Assembly (NCBI RefSeq): GCF_001426755.1
Contig: NZ_LMFJ01000001.1
Span: 1,483,846-1,547,845 of the forward strand
DNA from: Aeromicrobium sp. Root495
Lineage (GTDB): Bacteria > Actinomycetota > Actinomycetes > Propionibacteriales > Nocardioidaceae
Length of the DNA stretch: 64,000 nt
Direction of reading: 5' to 3'
Below the pieces are notes generated by a model. The model did no database searches and had not been told where the DNA came from. It saw nothing but the letters and a program-made list of their open reading frames with translations. Each line of letters starts with the position of its first letter. The stretch's first letter is position 1. Made by a program: the position numbers and the translations under genes. Shown here piece after piece: positions 53,670 through 63,160 of the stretch.

Positions 53670-54773
53670 TCAGTCCGCGACGAGGAGCGGGACCTGGAGC
53701 TCCGCCTCGGTGACGGAGCCGTGCATGCCCTTGAGGGAGAGCTCGACGGCGAACTCGCGGCTCGAGAACACCGCGAACTTCTCGAGTGCAGCCACCACGA
53801 CGTCGCCGATGCGTGGTGCGACCGACGGGTCGACCGGTCCGAACCAGTCCTCCAGGCCTTCGTCGCGCACGCGGATCACAGCGCGCTCCCCCAGCTCGGC
53901 ACGCCAGCGGTCGGCGACGTCGGACGCGGCGCCCGGCGCGGTGTACAGGTGACGGAACCTCGCCTCACCCGCGAGCAGCTGGACGTCGTCGAGCAGCCGT
54001 GGATGGGCGTCGACGTCGAAGCGCCCCTCGTCGGGGACGTCGACCATCCCGTGGTCGGCCGTGACGAGCAGGACGGTGTCGGAGGGCAGCTCGGCGCGGA
54101 GGTCGGCCAGCTCCTCGTCGATGCCCACGAGCTGCTCGCGCCACTGCTCGGAGCCGCAGCCCTCACCGTGACCGGTGTGGTCGAGTCGGGACTCGTAGGC
54201 GTAGACGGCGCCCGGGCCCATGGCCTCGACCACCTCGACGACCGTGTCGAGGCGCTCCCAGGGCGACCGGAAGCCGTGGAACGGCACACCGCGCTGGCTG
54301 CACAGCGTGAGTCCGCTCTGCTCGAACCGGGCGTCGTTGACGCACGCGCCGTCGAGACCTGCCCGCCGCAGCTGGGACAGGACCGGCTCGTGCGGCTGCC
54401 AGGCGATGGGGTCGACGGAGGCGTCCCACGTGAGGGAGTTGAGCCGGCCGCCCGTCGCGGGGTTGCGGCTCGTGTACCCCACGACCCCGTGCCGGCCGGC
54501 GTCGAGACCGGTGCCGAGCGACGTGAGGCTCGCGGCCGTGGTGGACGGGACTCCGCAGACGAGGTCGGGGACCTCGGCCAGGCCGTTCAGGAAGGGCGCC
54601 TCGCGCGGGTGGTTGCGCAGCAGCTGCAGCCCCATGCCGTCGACGAGGAAGACGACGTAGCGACGGGCATCGGGCAGGCCGAGCGTGTCGGAGTGGCCCG
54701 GAGCGCCCAGCCGTCCGGCGACGGACGTCATGACCTCGCGGAGCCGGTGCCGCGCACCGGGTCCGGGGGTCAC
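53670..54773 (-). CDS. Alkaline-phosphatase-superfamily phosphodiesterase
   Basis: 367 residues. Metal-site motifs of the nucleotide pyrophosphatase/phosphodiesterase group: FLVDGMG (Asp), PSTTAASLTSLGTG (Thr nucleophile), HTGHGEG, TADHGMVDV (Asp-His) and a final MHGS histidine. Acts on an unknown phosphodiester or phosphonate-like substrate in the cytosol (no signal seen). GTG 54773 was chosen because it overlaps the DUF5998 stop (GTGA); an ATG 54 bp further in (MTSVAG) is an alternative. Confidence 0.85.
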   Translation of the reverse strand: MTPGPGARHRLREVMTSVAGRLGAPGHSDTLGLPDARRYVVFLVDGMGLQLLRNHPREAPFLNGLAEVPDLVCGVPSTTAASLTSLGTGLDAGRHGVVGYTSRNPATGGRLNSLTWDASVDPIAWQPHEPVLSQLRRAGLDGACVNDARFEQSGLTLCSQRGVPFHGFRSPWERLDTVVEVVEAMGPGAVYAYESRLDHTGHGEGCGSEQWREQLVGIDEELADLRAELPSDTVLLVTADHGMVDVPDEGRFDVDAHPRLLDDVQLLAGEARFRHLYTAPGAASDVADRWRAELGERAVIRVRDEGLEDWFGPVDPSVAPRIGDVVVAALEKFAVFSSREFAVELSLKGMHGSVTEAELQVPLLVAD

Positions 54774-55345
54774 CGAGCCGCCGCGCCGGGTCGGGTGGTG
54801 GCTGCTGACAGCGTGCGCGAGAAGTCGAGGAGTCGTTCCACGGCGGCTCCGCCCTCGGCCGCAGCGGCGAGCCGCAGCGAGAAGTCGTCTCCCGTGATGT
54901 TGCCGGTGTAGCCGTGGTCGGCGTCGCACTCCGGGTCGCTGCACCGGGCCGGCTCGAGGTCGAGCCGGGCGACCGCACCCCAGCCGACCGTGAGGACGGC
55001 CTCGGCCAGACGGCCGGTGGCCGAGGAGACCATGCGCGTGACCACGACGGAGCGCACCTGCTCGATGCCCACGGCCTCGGTGGTGGTGGAGGTGTACGGC
55101 TGCGGCAGGAGGTCGTCGGGCGGGTGCTCGTCGGTGTGGACGAGCAGGACCCTCGAGGCGGTGAGCACGAGCACCGTCATGTGACGACGGATCTCCTCGT
55201 GGTCGAAGGTGGGCTCGTGGTGGACGACGAACGCCAGCACGCTCTCACCGGCCAACGCGTCCCGGAGCCCGCTGGCCACGACCTCGGGGTAGTACCCGCT
55301 GCGCGAGATCTCTTCGAACACCTCGGCGGATCGGTCCTGCGTCAT
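54770..55345 (-). CDS. DUF5998-family protein
   Basis: 191 residues. A helical start (AEVFEEISRSGYYPEVVASGL), then a PH/beta-sandwich-like domain with FVVHHEPTFDHEEIRRHMTVLVLT and LLVHTDEH, and a SDPECDADHGYTGN segment that looks like a metal-binding or ligand loop. Function unknown. ATG 55345 shares one base with the stop of the Pat gene (TGATG) and its own stop overlaps the phosphodiesterase start, making a three-gene coupled operon. Confidence 0.78.
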   Translation of the reverse strand: MTQDRSAEVFEEISRSGYYPEVVASGLRDALAGESVLAFVVHHEPTFDHEEIRRHMTVLVLTASRVLLVHTDEHPPDDLLPQPYTSTTTEAVGIEQVRSVVVTRMVSSATGRLAEAVLTVGWGAVARLDLEPARCSDPECDADHGYTGNITGDDFSLRLAAAAEGGAAVERLLDFSRTLSAATTRPGAAAR

Positions 55346-58038
55346 CACGCCAGCGTATCGCCCAGCACGGACGGACGGCTGAGCCGCCTGACGTACCACT
55401 CACCGCGCCGGTCGGACGACGGCACCACCTTGGCCCGCGCGCTCAGCGCGCTGAATCCCTGGGCCGTGACCAGCACCGGCTCGAGGTCGAGCTCGGCGAT
55501 CTCGGGCAGGTCGTCCTTCATGGCCGCGAGTCGCAGGATCACGTCCTGGAGGCCGGGGATGTCGACGGGGTCGGAGCCGCGGTACCCGTAGAGCAGCGGG
55601 GCCGAGCGCAGCCCGGCGATCATCGCCTCGGCGTCGCTGTCGGTGAGGGGTGGGATGCCGTAGGCGCGGTCACCCAGGAGCTCGCTGGGAGCGCCTGCCA
55701 GGCCGAAGGAGACGAGCGGCCCGAACAACGGGTCCTCGATGACGGTGAAGGAGACGGGGATCCCGTCGGGGGCGGAACGCTGCACGAAGAACCGCGTCTC
55801 GGCCCGCATGCCGGTCCACCCGGTGAGGCCCTCCCAGGCCTCCTTCATGTCGTCGGCGTCGTGGATGTCGCGCCAGACGTGGGCCAGGTCGGGCCGGGCA
55901 CGCAGGTGCTCGCTGCCGGCCTTCAGGACGACGTCCCAGCCGAGCGAGTCGGCGGCCTCGATGGCCTCCTCCACGGTGTGCACGTTGATCCAGGTCCAGA
56001 GGTCGATGCCGTAGCAGGCCAGGAGCTGGTGGACCTGCTCCGTGGACAGCACGGCTCCGCGCGGCGCCTGCTCCAGGACCTCCTGGACGATGGCGCGCGC
56101 GTCTCCGGTGCGGTGGTCGAGCGCCGCGGGGTACTCGCCGTGGTCGCGGCTGGCCCACTCGGCGTACGTGACCACCCGCGCCAGGGCGCGGACGGCGGAC
56201 TCCGGAGCGGAGTACGACGGCACCGAGCCGCGGCCGGCCGAGCCGCCGCGGACGTCGGCGACACGCAGGAGCTCGGGGACGCCCTCGCTGCCGAGGAAGG
56301 TGGACACGATGGGCTTGTCGGACTGCTCCCCCACCGCGGCCAGGACGTCGGCCACCTCCTCGCCCGAGGTGTTGATGGGCGGGATGTAGACCACCATGAG
56401 CGCATCGACGTCGGGGTTGGCGAGCGCGGCCTCGATGGCCACCTCGAAGTCGTCGGCGTTGGCGTTGGCCCCGAGTGGCACGGGGTCGAGCACCTGCAGG
56501 CCGGCGGCGGTGGCGGCATCGGCCACGAGCAGGCCCATAGCGTCGGAGTTACCGACGACCGAGATGCGGTTGCCGGCGGGCAGCGGCTGGTGGGCGAGGA
56601 TCTGCGCGACGTCGAACATCTCCTCGAGCGTGTCGACCTGGATGACACCGGCCTGCCGGAACATGGCGTCGACGGCCGCCTGCGGTGCCGTGCTGCGCTT
56701 GACCGCGTGGCCGACCGGCACGCCCTGCGTGGACCGGCCCGACTTCACGGCCACGATGGGCTTGGACTGGGAGACGCGCCGGGCGATGCGCGAGAACTTG
56801 CGCGGGTTGCCGATCGACTCCAGGTACAGCAGGACCACCTCGGTGGTCTCGTCCTCCGACCAGTACTGCAGGAGGTCGTTGCCCGAGACGTCGGCGCGGT
56901 TGCCGGCCGAGACGAAGGTGGACAGGCCCAGGCCGCGACGCGCCACCGACTCGAGGATGGCCGTGCCCAGCGCACCGGACTGGCAGAAGAAGCCGACCCG
57001 GCCTTGGGGCGGCATGCTCGTGGCGAGCGAGGCGTTCAGCTGCACGGCCTGCGTCGTGTTGATGACGCCCAGGCAGTTGGGACCCACGAGGCGCAGCCCG
57101 TAGCTGCGGCACAGGTTGAGCAGCGTGCGCTGGCGCTTGCGTCCCGCCGGTCCTTCCTCGGCGAAGCCCGCCGAGATGACCACGAGGCCGTGGACGCCCT
57201 TGGCGGCGCAGTCGAGCACGACGTCGTTGACCGACTCGGCCGGGACGGCGACGATCGCCAGGTCCACCTCCCCGGGAATGTCCTTCACGGTCTTGTAGGC
57301 CGGCAGGCCGGAGACGGCCTCGGCCGCGGAGTTCACCGCGTAGACGCTGCCCTGGTAGTCGCCCAGCACGAGGTTGCGCACCATGGCCTGGCCGATGGAG
57401 TCCTGGCGGCGGCTGGCGCCCACCACGGCGATGCTGCGCGCCTCGAAGATCCGCTCGATGGAGGTGGCCTCGGCGCGCTGCTCGCGGGCCCGCATCACGT
57501 CGAGCGCCGAGTCGGTGGGGTCGATGCGGAAGCTGAGCCGCTGCACACCGTCCTCGACCTGGCCCCCGACGCGATAGCCCATCTCGCGGAAGACCTGCAT
57601 CATGCGGTTGTTGGACGGGAGGACGTCGGCGGTGAACTCGGCGAGACCGCGCTCGCGGCCGGCCTGCGCCAGGTGCTCGAGCAACAGCTGGGCCACCCCG
57701 CGCCCCTGGTGGGCGTCCTCGACGAGGAAGGCCACCTCGGCCTCGTCGTCGGTGACCGCGTCGTAGCGGCCCACCCCGATGATGTCGTCGTGCAACGTGA
57801 CGACGAAGGCCACGCGACGGTCCTGGTCGACCTGCGTGAACCGCGCGACGTCGCGCTGGGAGAGCGTGGGGTACGGAGCGAAGAACCGCAGGTACTTGGA
57901 CTCGTCGGAGACCCGCGCGTAGAACTCCACGAGCTTCTCGGCGTCCGCCGGGACGATGGGCCGCAGCTGGGCCACGCGGCCGTCCTTGAGGAGGACGTCG
58001 GCCTCCCAGGAGGGGCGATCGGCCGTCAGATCGGTCAC
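55345..58038 (-). CDS. GNAT-acyl-CoA-synthetase fusion, Pat-type protein acetyltransferase
   Basis: 897 residues. N-terminal GNAT domain (about 15-175: LVEDAHQGRGVAQLLLEHL is the acetyl-CoA loop), a CoA-binding Rossmann domain (about 195-320: AVVGASRRQDSIG), ligase-CoA domains (ISAGFAEEG, GPNCLGVI) and a C-terminal ATP-grasp region from about 670. This is the NDP-forming acyl-CoA synthetase/PatZ architecture, which acetylates lysines of acyl-CoA synthetases. In place of the SHTGALAG catalytic-His loop the protein has GHAVKRSTAPQ, so the ligase part may be inactive. GTG 58038 is 6 nt after TAGGTT. Divergent from parC. Confidence 0.9.
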   Translation of the reverse strand: MTDLTADRPSWEADVLLKDGRVAQLRPIVPADAEKLVEFYARVSDESKYLRFFAPYPTLSQRDVARFTQVDQDRRVAFVVTLHDDIIGVGRYDAVTDDEAEVAFLVEDAHQGRGVAQLLLEHLAQAGRERGLAEFTADVLPSNNRMMQVFREMGYRVGGQVEDGVQRLSFRIDPTDSALDVMRAREQRAEATSIERIFEARSIAVVGASRRQDSIGQAMVRNLVLGDYQGSVYAVNSAAEAVSGLPAYKTVKDIPGEVDLAIVAVPAESVNDVVLDCAAKGVHGLVVISAGFAEEGPAGRKRQRTLLNLCRSYGLRLVGPNCLGVINTTQAVQLNASLATSMPPQGRVGFFCQSGALGTAILESVARRGLGLSTFVSAGNRADVSGNDLLQYWSEDETTEVVLLYLESIGNPRKFSRIARRVSQSKPIVAVKSGRSTQGVPVGHAVKRSTAPQAAVDAMFRQAGVIQVDTLEEMFDVAQILAHQPLPAGNRISVVGNSDAMGLLVADAATAAGLQVLDPVPLGANANADDFEVAIEAALANPDVDALMVVYIPPINTSGEEVADVLAAVGEQSDKPIVSTFLGSEGVPELLRVADVRGGSAGRGSVPSYSAPESAVRALARVVTYAEWASRDHGEYPAALDHRTGDARAIVQEVLEQAPRGAVLSTEQVHQLLACYGIDLWTWINVHTVEEAIEAADSLGWDVVLKAGSEHLRARPDLAHVWRDIHDADDMKEAWEGLTGWTGMRAETRFFVQRSAPDGIPVSFTVIEDPLFGPLVSFGLAGAPSELLGDRAYGIPPLTDSDAEAMIAGLRSAPLLYGYRGSDPVDIPGLQDVILRLAAMKDDLPEIAELDLEPVLVTAQGFSALSARAKVVPSSDRRGEWYVRRLSRPSVLGDTLA

Positions 58039-58050
58039 AGGACCAACCTA
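58039..58050 (-). promoter_or_regulatory. -10 hexamer TAGGTT, leaderless pat
   Basis: TAGGTT (58050-58045) followed by six bases and GTG 58038. Confidence 0.55.
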
Positions 58051-58153
58051 CCGGGTGGCCCGGCGGCGTGGCGCACGCTCGCCACTCGGGACGACCGGGG
58101 AGAATGGCCGACGGACCTGTATTCCACGTGATCGAGAGGATGCTGCAGCGCGT

Positions 58154-60607
58154 ATGGCGGCCAAGCCACCCGTCGAGGAGTTCGACGAGCACATCATCGA
58201 CACCGACATCACGGACGAGATGAACGCCAGCTTCATCGAGTACGCGTACTCGGTGATCTACTCGCGCGCCATCCCGGACGCGCGCGACGGGCTCAAGCCC
58301 GTGCAGCGGCGCACGCTCTACACGATGGACGACATGGGTCTGCGGCACGACCGTGGCCACGTCAAGAGCGCACGTGTCGTCGGCGAGGTCATGGGCAAGC
58401 TGCACCCCCATGGCGACAGCGCCATCTACGACGCCCTCGTGCGGCTGGTGCAGCCGTGGTCGCTGCGCGTCCCGCTGATCGACGGCCACGGCAACTTCGG
58501 CTCGCAGGACGACGGCCCCGCCGCGATGCGCTACACCGAGTGCCGCATGGACCTCGCGGCCGAGGCCATGACGGGCTCCATCGACGAGGACACCGTCGAC
58601 TTCCGACCCAACTACGACGGCCGGGAGATGGAGCCGTCGGTCCTGCCGGCCGCGCTCCCCAACCTGCTCGTCAACGGCGCCACGGGCATCGCGGTGGGCA
58701 TGGCCACCAACATTGCCCCGCACAACCTCGTGGAGGTCGTGCAGGCCTGCAAGCACCTCATCGACCACCCGGCCGCCGACCTCGACGACCTCATGAAGTT
58801 CATCCCCGGTCCCGACCTGCCCACCGGCGGCAAGATCGTGGGCCTCGACGGCGTGCGCGACGCCTACGCCAGCGGCAACGGCTCGTTCCGCATGCGTGCC
58901 ACGGCCCGCATCGAGAACGTCACGCCGCGCCGCAAGGGCATCATCGTCACCGAGCTGCCGTACAACGTGGGTCCCGAGAAGGTCATCGAGGCCATCAAGA
59001 AGCTCGTGGAGTCCAAGAAGCTCCAGGGCATCTCCGACCTCAAGAACCTCAGCGACCGTCACAAGGGTCTGCATCTGGTCATCGAGGTCAAGAACGGCTT
59101 CGTCCCCGAGAGCCTGCTGGAGACGCTGTACGCCAAGACGCCCATGGAGACGTCGTTCGGCATCAACGCCGTCGCCCTCGTGGAGGGTCAGCCGCGCACC
59201 ATGGGGCTGAAGCAGATGCTGGAGGTCTTCCTCGATCACCGCTACGAGGTGGTCCGGCGGCGCAGCGAGTTCCGCCGGCGCAAGGCGGCCGACCGCCTGC
59301 ACCTGGTCGAGGGTCTGCTCATCGCCATCCTCGACATCGACGAGGTCATCCAGCTCATCCGCTCCAGCGACAGCCGTGGCGAGGCCCGTGGCCGCCTCAT
59401 CGAGGTCTTCGACCTCTCCGAGGCCCAGGCCGAGTTCATCCTCGACCGCACCCTCGGCAGCCTCACCAAGTTCTCGCGCATCGAGCTGGAGAAGGAGGCC
59501 GACGACCTGCGCCGCACCATCGACGCGCTCGACGAGATCCTCGGCAACACCGCCGTGCTCCGTGCTCTCGTCGGCACCGAGCTCGACGCCGTCGCCCAGC
59601 AGTTCGGCACCCCCCGACGCACCGTCCTGCTGCAGTCGGCCGGCCAGTCCGTCACGGCGAGCGCCAAGGCCGCCCCGCTCGAGGTGGCCGACGACCCCTG
59701 CTGGGTGCTGCTCTCGGCCACGGGGCTGTTGGCCCGCACGAGCGACGACACACCGCTCGGCGAGGTGGGGCGGCGCGCCAAGCACGACGTCATCGTGTCC
59801 GCCGTGCGGTCCACCGCGCGCGGCCAGGTGGGCCTCGTCACCGCCGGCGGCACGGTCCGGCGCATCGACGTCCTCGACGTCCCGGCCCTTCCTCCCACGG
59901 CCCAGGCGCCCAACCTGCAGGGCGGCATCCCCTGGGGCGAGCTCGTGGCGCTGGAGCACGCGCCACTCGCCCTCATGACCTTCGACGACGACGTCCCCGG
60001 GCTCGCCCTCGGCACCCGTCAAGGCATCGTGAAGCGGGTCAGGCCCGAGCAGCTCAACCGCGACGAGTGGGAGATCATCTCGCTGGCCGACGGGGACGCC
60101 GTGGTGGGCGCGGTCCCCCTCGCCACGGGCGAGGAGTCCCTGGCCTTCATCACCTCCGACGCCAACCTGCTCCACTTCTCGGCCTCGCTCGTGAGGCCGC
60201 AGGGACGCAGCGGCGGCGGCGTGGCGGGCGTCAAGCTCGCCCCGGGCGCCACCGTGGTCTCCTTCGGCACCGTGGCCGACCCGTCGTCGGCGTTCGTCGT
60301 CTCGGTGGCCGGCTCGGCCGACGCCCTGCCGGGCACGCAGACCGGAACCGCCAAGGTCACCCCGTTCGAGGTCTATCCCTCCAAGGGCCGGGCCACCGGC
60401 GGCGTCCGCGTGCAACGTCTGCTGAAGGGCGAGGACGCACTCATCCTCGGGTGGGTCGGCGACGGCACGCCCGTCGCGTGCGCCCGCAGCGGCAGCGCCG
60501 TCGAGCTCCCCGAGCCCACCGACAAGCGCGACGCGTCCGGCGTCCCGGTGGCCCAGCCGGTCCATGCCGTGGCTTCTCCTGCCGGCTCGCTCGCGGGCAC
60601 GCGATGA
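58154..60607 (+). CDS. parC: DNA topoisomerase IV subunit A
   Basis: 817 residues. Type IIA topoisomerase A subunit: [22 protein letters not shown], quinolone-region [12 protein letters not shown] (Ser89), catalytic Tyr127 in AMRYTECR, tower and coiled-coil region, then a beta-pinwheel C-terminal domain. The GyrA-box position reads QGRSGGG instead of QRRGGKG, and the N-terminus matches actinobacterial ParC, so I call it ParC and not GyrA. Start ATG 58154, with GAGAGGATG upstream. The partner parE is not in the window. Confidence 0.9.
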   Translation: MAAKPPVEEFDEHIIDTDITDEMNASFIEYAYSVIYSRAIPDARDGLKPVQRRTLYTMDDMGLRHDRGHVKSARVVGEVMGKLHPHGDSAIYDALVRLVQPWSLRVPLIDGHGNFGSQDDGPAAMRYTECRMDLAAEAMTGSIDEDTVDFRPNYDGREMEPSVLPAALPNLLVNGATGIAVGMATNIAPHNLVEVVQACKHLIDHPAADLDDLMKFIPGPDLPTGGKIVGLDGVRDAYASGNGSFRMRATARIENVTPRRKGIIVTELPYNVGPEKVIEAIKKLVESKKLQGISDLKNLSDRHKGLHLVIEVKNGFVPESLLETLYAKTPMETSFGINAVALVEGQPRTMGLKQMLEVFLDHRYEVVRRRSEFRRRKAADRLHLVEGLLIAILDIDEVIQLIRSSDSRGEARGRLIEVFDLSEAQAEFILDRTLGSLTKFSRIELEKEADDLRRTIDALDEILGNTAVLRALVGTELDAVAQQFGTPRRTVLLQSAGQSVTASAKAAPLEVADDPCWVLLSATGLLARTSDDTPLGEVGRRAKHDVIVSAVRSTARGQVGLVTAGGTVRRIDVLDVPALPPTAQAPNLQGGIPWGELVALEHAPLALMTFDDDVPGLALGTRQGIVKRVRPEQLNRDEWEIISLADGDAVVGAVPLATGEESLAFITSDANLLHFSASLVRPQGRSGGGVAGVKLAPGATVVSFGTVADPSSAFVVSVAGSADALPGTQTGTAKVTPFEVYPSKGRATGGVRVQRLLKGEDALILGWVGDGTPVACARSGSAVELPEPTDKRDASGVPVAQPVHAVASPAGSLAGTR

Positions 60608-60643
60608 CCCGCCGGGAGTGCGCTCGCGTGCAAGACTGACGTC

Positions 60644-61366
60644 GTGCGCACCCGTCTCCTCACCGTCCTGGCGCCCGTCGTGGTCGCCGCCCTGCTCCTC
60701 AGCGGCTGCTCGGGCGGGGGCGACAAGGAATCCACGTCGTCGAGCGACCTGGAGGCTCGACTCCTGACGGCCAAGAAGGCCATCGACGGCGCTGCCAGCC
60801 TGCAGGTGTCCATCTCCACGGACAAGGTCCCCGACGGCGTGAGCGGCCTCAAGTCGGCCACGGGCGTCGGCACCCACGCACCCGCCTTCAAGGGCAAGGT
60901 GAGCGTCGTGAGCGGTGGCTCGAGCATCAGCGCCGACGTGATCGCCACGGACGGCAAGGTCTGGGCCAAGCTGGGCTTCTCCCCGGCCTACCTGACCATC
61001 TCGCCCAAGACGCTCAACGCCCCGGACCCGGCCACCCTCGTGGGCACCGAGGGCGACGGTCTCGCCGTCATCCTCGCCAACACCGCCGGCACCGAGCAGG
61101 GCGACCGGTCCCGCGACGGCAAGGCGGTCCTCACCACCATCACCGGAACCATCAAGGGCTCGGTCATCCAGCAGTTCCTGCCCACGGCCGACGACGCCGG
61201 CAGCTTCACCGTGAGCTACCGGCTCGACGACGACGACCTCCTGCGCGACGCCACGATCAAGGGCCCCTTCTACGAGGGCTCGCCCGACGTCACCTACCGC
61301 GTCAAGCTCGCACCGTCGGACGAGTCCGTGAGCATCGACCCCCCGAAGAGCGCCGGTGGCGCCTGA
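60644..61366 (+). CDS. lprG: LppX/LprAFG-family lipoprotein (LprG-like)
   Basis: 240 residues. Lipoprotein signal with lipobox LSGC (Cys22), a glycine/serine linker, then a LolA-like half-barrel: KAIDGAASLQVSISTD, VWAKLGFSPAYLTISPKTLNAPDPATLV, SVIQQFLPTAD. In mycobacteria LprG carries triacylated lipids to the envelope with the P55 efflux pump. The overlapping downstream MFS gene is P55-like, reproducing that operon. GTG 60644 lies 36 bp after parC; an AAGACT hexamer 6 nt upstream is a weak -10 match. Confidence 0.87.
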   Translation: MRTRLLTVLAPVVVAALLLSGCSGGGDKESTSSSDLEARLLTAKKAIDGAASLQVSISTDKVPDGVSGLKSATGVGTHAPAFKGKVSVVSGGSSISADVIATDGKVWAKLGFSPAYLTISPKTLNAPDPATLVGTEGDGLAVILANTAGTEQGDRSRDGKAVLTTITGTIKGSVIQQFLPTADDAGSFTVSYRLDDDDLLRDATIKGPFYEGSPDVTYRVKLAPSDESVSIDPPKSAGGA

Positions 61367-63104
61367 GCCTGGCGCCGCGGCGTCGGTGACGCGCTCGTCG
61401 CAGGTCCTGCTGGCGCTCGCAGCCGTCGCCATCGGTTTCGCCGCGGCCGACACCTACGTCGTGGTCCTGGCGCTGCCGGACATGATGACGGCGGTCGGCC
61501 TCGACGTCGAGGAGATCCAGAAGGCCGCCCCGGTCATCTCGGGCTTCCTGCTGGGCTACGTGGCCGTCCTTCCGCTCATCGGTCGCATCTCCGACCTGCG
61601 GGGACGGGTCCCCGTGCTCATCGGCAGCCTCGTGGTGTTCGCCGTGGGATCCGTCGTCACCGCTGCTGCCTTCGACCTGCCCACCATGGTCACGGGACGG
61701 CTCCTGCAGGGCGTGGGCGGCGGCGGCCTCATCCCGCCCACCCTCGCGCTCGTGGCCGACCTCTGGCCCCCGAACCGCCGCGGTCTCCCCCTCGGGATCG
61801 TGGGCGCCGTCCAGGAGCTGGGCAGCGTGCTCGGTCCGCTCTACGGCGCGGTCGTGCTCGCGTTCGGCTCGTGGCGAGAGATCTTCTGGCTCAACTGTGC
61901 CGTCGGGCTCGTGCTCGCAGCGGCCATCCTGACCCGGCGCGGCTCGGTGCCCGACACCGCCACCCCCGATCCCCGCGGCCGACCTGACGTCGTCGGCGCC
62001 GCCCTCGCCGTCCTCGCGCTCGTCGCCCTGAGCCTGACGATGCTGGAGCCTCGGCGCCTCACGGAGGGCGTCACCACGGGCCTTGCCTTCCTGCCCGTCA
62101 CCGGCGACTCCCGCTGGCTCACTCCGGTCGCCCTGGTCACGTATGGCCTGCTGCTCCTCTTCCTCCTCCGGCAGGCGACGGCCCGCCGTCCGATCCTCGG
62201 GTGGCGCAGCTGGGGCCAGATCGCGCGCAGCACCGATCTCCTCGGGGCTGCCTTCCTGACCGTCGCGCTCGGAGCCGTCATCGTGGCGTTCGCCTCGGCC
62301 GAGCCCGAGCGCTCGGCGCTGTCGCCGCAGGCGTGGTGGCTCCTGCCCCTCGCGGTCGTCGCGGCCCTGGGCTTCGGCTGGCGCCAGCGCGTGGCCACAC
62401 AGCCGCTCGTCCCCCGGGGCGCCCTGAGCGAGCGACCGGCCTGGGGCGCGCTCGTCGTCTCGTTCTTCATCGGCGCATCGCTCATCGCGGCACTCGTCGA
62501 CATCCCGTTCTTCGCCCGCCTCACCGTCTACCGCGACTCCCAGCTCGATGCGGCCCTCGTGCTCGTCCGGTTCCTGGTCGCCCTCCCGGTCGGCGCCGTG
62601 CTCGGGGGTTGGCTGCTGCGCTGGGTCCACCCCGCAGCACTCACCGCGGTGGCGATGCTGATGAGCGCCCTCTCGTTCGTCCACATGGCCACGTGGGGCG
62701 CCACCTCGGTCTCCGACCCGCTCGAGACCATCTCGCTCGTCGTCGCCGGCCTGGGGTTCGGCCTGGCCATCGCGCCCGTCAACTCGGCTCTGCTCGGCCA
62801 CACCGCCGACGCCGTGCACGGCGTGGCCAGCGCCCTGCTCGTCGTGGCGCGGATGGTGGGCATGCTCATCGGCATCTCGGCCCTCACCACGCTCGGCCTG
62901 CAGAAGTTCTACTCCGCCTCGCGAGGCATCCCCGACGTCACCGAGCTCTGCGGATCGGCCACGGCCTGCCAGGCCTATCGCGATGCCGTGCGCGGCGCCG
63001 GCATCGAACAGCTGCACACCGTCTTCCTGGGTGCAGCGGCGTGCGCCGTCCTGGCCGCCCTGCTGTCGATCCTGCTGCTCCGCGGGGCCCGCCGCGACGT
63101 GTGA
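61356..63104 (+). CDS. MFS efflux transporter, P55-like
   Basis: 582 residues, about fourteen helices. The N-terminal helix AAVAIGFAAADTYVVVLALPDMM and GRISDLRGRVPVLIG (motif A) are typical of the P55 (Rv1410c) group as I remember it; a long loop lies between helices near 200-270. Starts at GTG 61356 inside the lprG 3' end (11-nt overlap), so lipoprotein and pump are made together. Expected to move lipids such as triacylglycerol across the membrane, and to affect drug tolerance. Confidence 0.87.
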   Translation: MAPEPGAAASVTRSSQVLLALAAVAIGFAAADTYVVVLALPDMMTAVGLDVEEIQKAAPVISGFLLGYVAVLPLIGRISDLRGRVPVLIGSLVVFAVGSVVTAAAFDLPTMVTGRLLQGVGGGGLIPPTLALVADLWPPNRRGLPLGIVGAVQELGSVLGPLYGAVVLAFGSWREIFWLNCAVGLVLAAAILTRRGSVPDTATPDPRGRPDVVGAALAVLALVALSLTMLEPRRLTEGVTTGLAFLPVTGDSRWLTPVALVTYGLLLLFLLRQATARRPILGWRSWGQIARSTDLLGAAFLTVALGAVIVAFASAEPERSALSPQAWWLLPLAVVAALGFGWRQRVATQPLVPRGALSERPAWGALVVSFFIGASLIAALVDIPFFARLTVYRDSQLDAALVLVRFLVALPVGAVLGGWLLRWVHPAALTAVAMLMSALSFVHMATWGATSVSDPLETISLVVAGLGFGLAIAPVNSALLGHTADAVHGVASALLVVARMVGMLIGISALTTLGLQKFYSASRGIPDVTELCGSATACQAYRDAVRGAGIEQLHTVFLGAAACAVLAALLSILLLRGARRDV

Positions 63105-63116
63105 GGCGGACCTCAC
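63101..63116 (+). terminator. Weak hairpin at P55 gene end
   Basis: GTGAGG-CGGA-CCTCAC, a 6-bp stem overlapping the stop codon. May contribute to termination before the carbonic anhydrase promoter. Confidence 0.3.
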
Positions 63117-63148
63117 GAACCTCACGGGCGGTCTCCGGCATCCGTCGA

Positions 63149-63160
63149 TAGGCTCGGACC
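63149..63160 (+). promoter_or_regulatory. -10 hexamer TAGGCT, leaderless carbonic anhydrase-like gene
   Basis: TAGGCT 63149-63154 followed by six bases and GTG 63161. Confidence 0.55.

Noticed and set aside
58154..60607. gyrA
   Set aside because: The GyrA box is degenerate and the N-terminus is ParC-like; no gyrB is adjacent.
56549..61453. Open frame of over 1600 codons on the - strand opposite parC and lprG
   Set aside because: It is the antisense shadow of parC, lprG and part of pat; composition is low-complexity and no motif is recognised.
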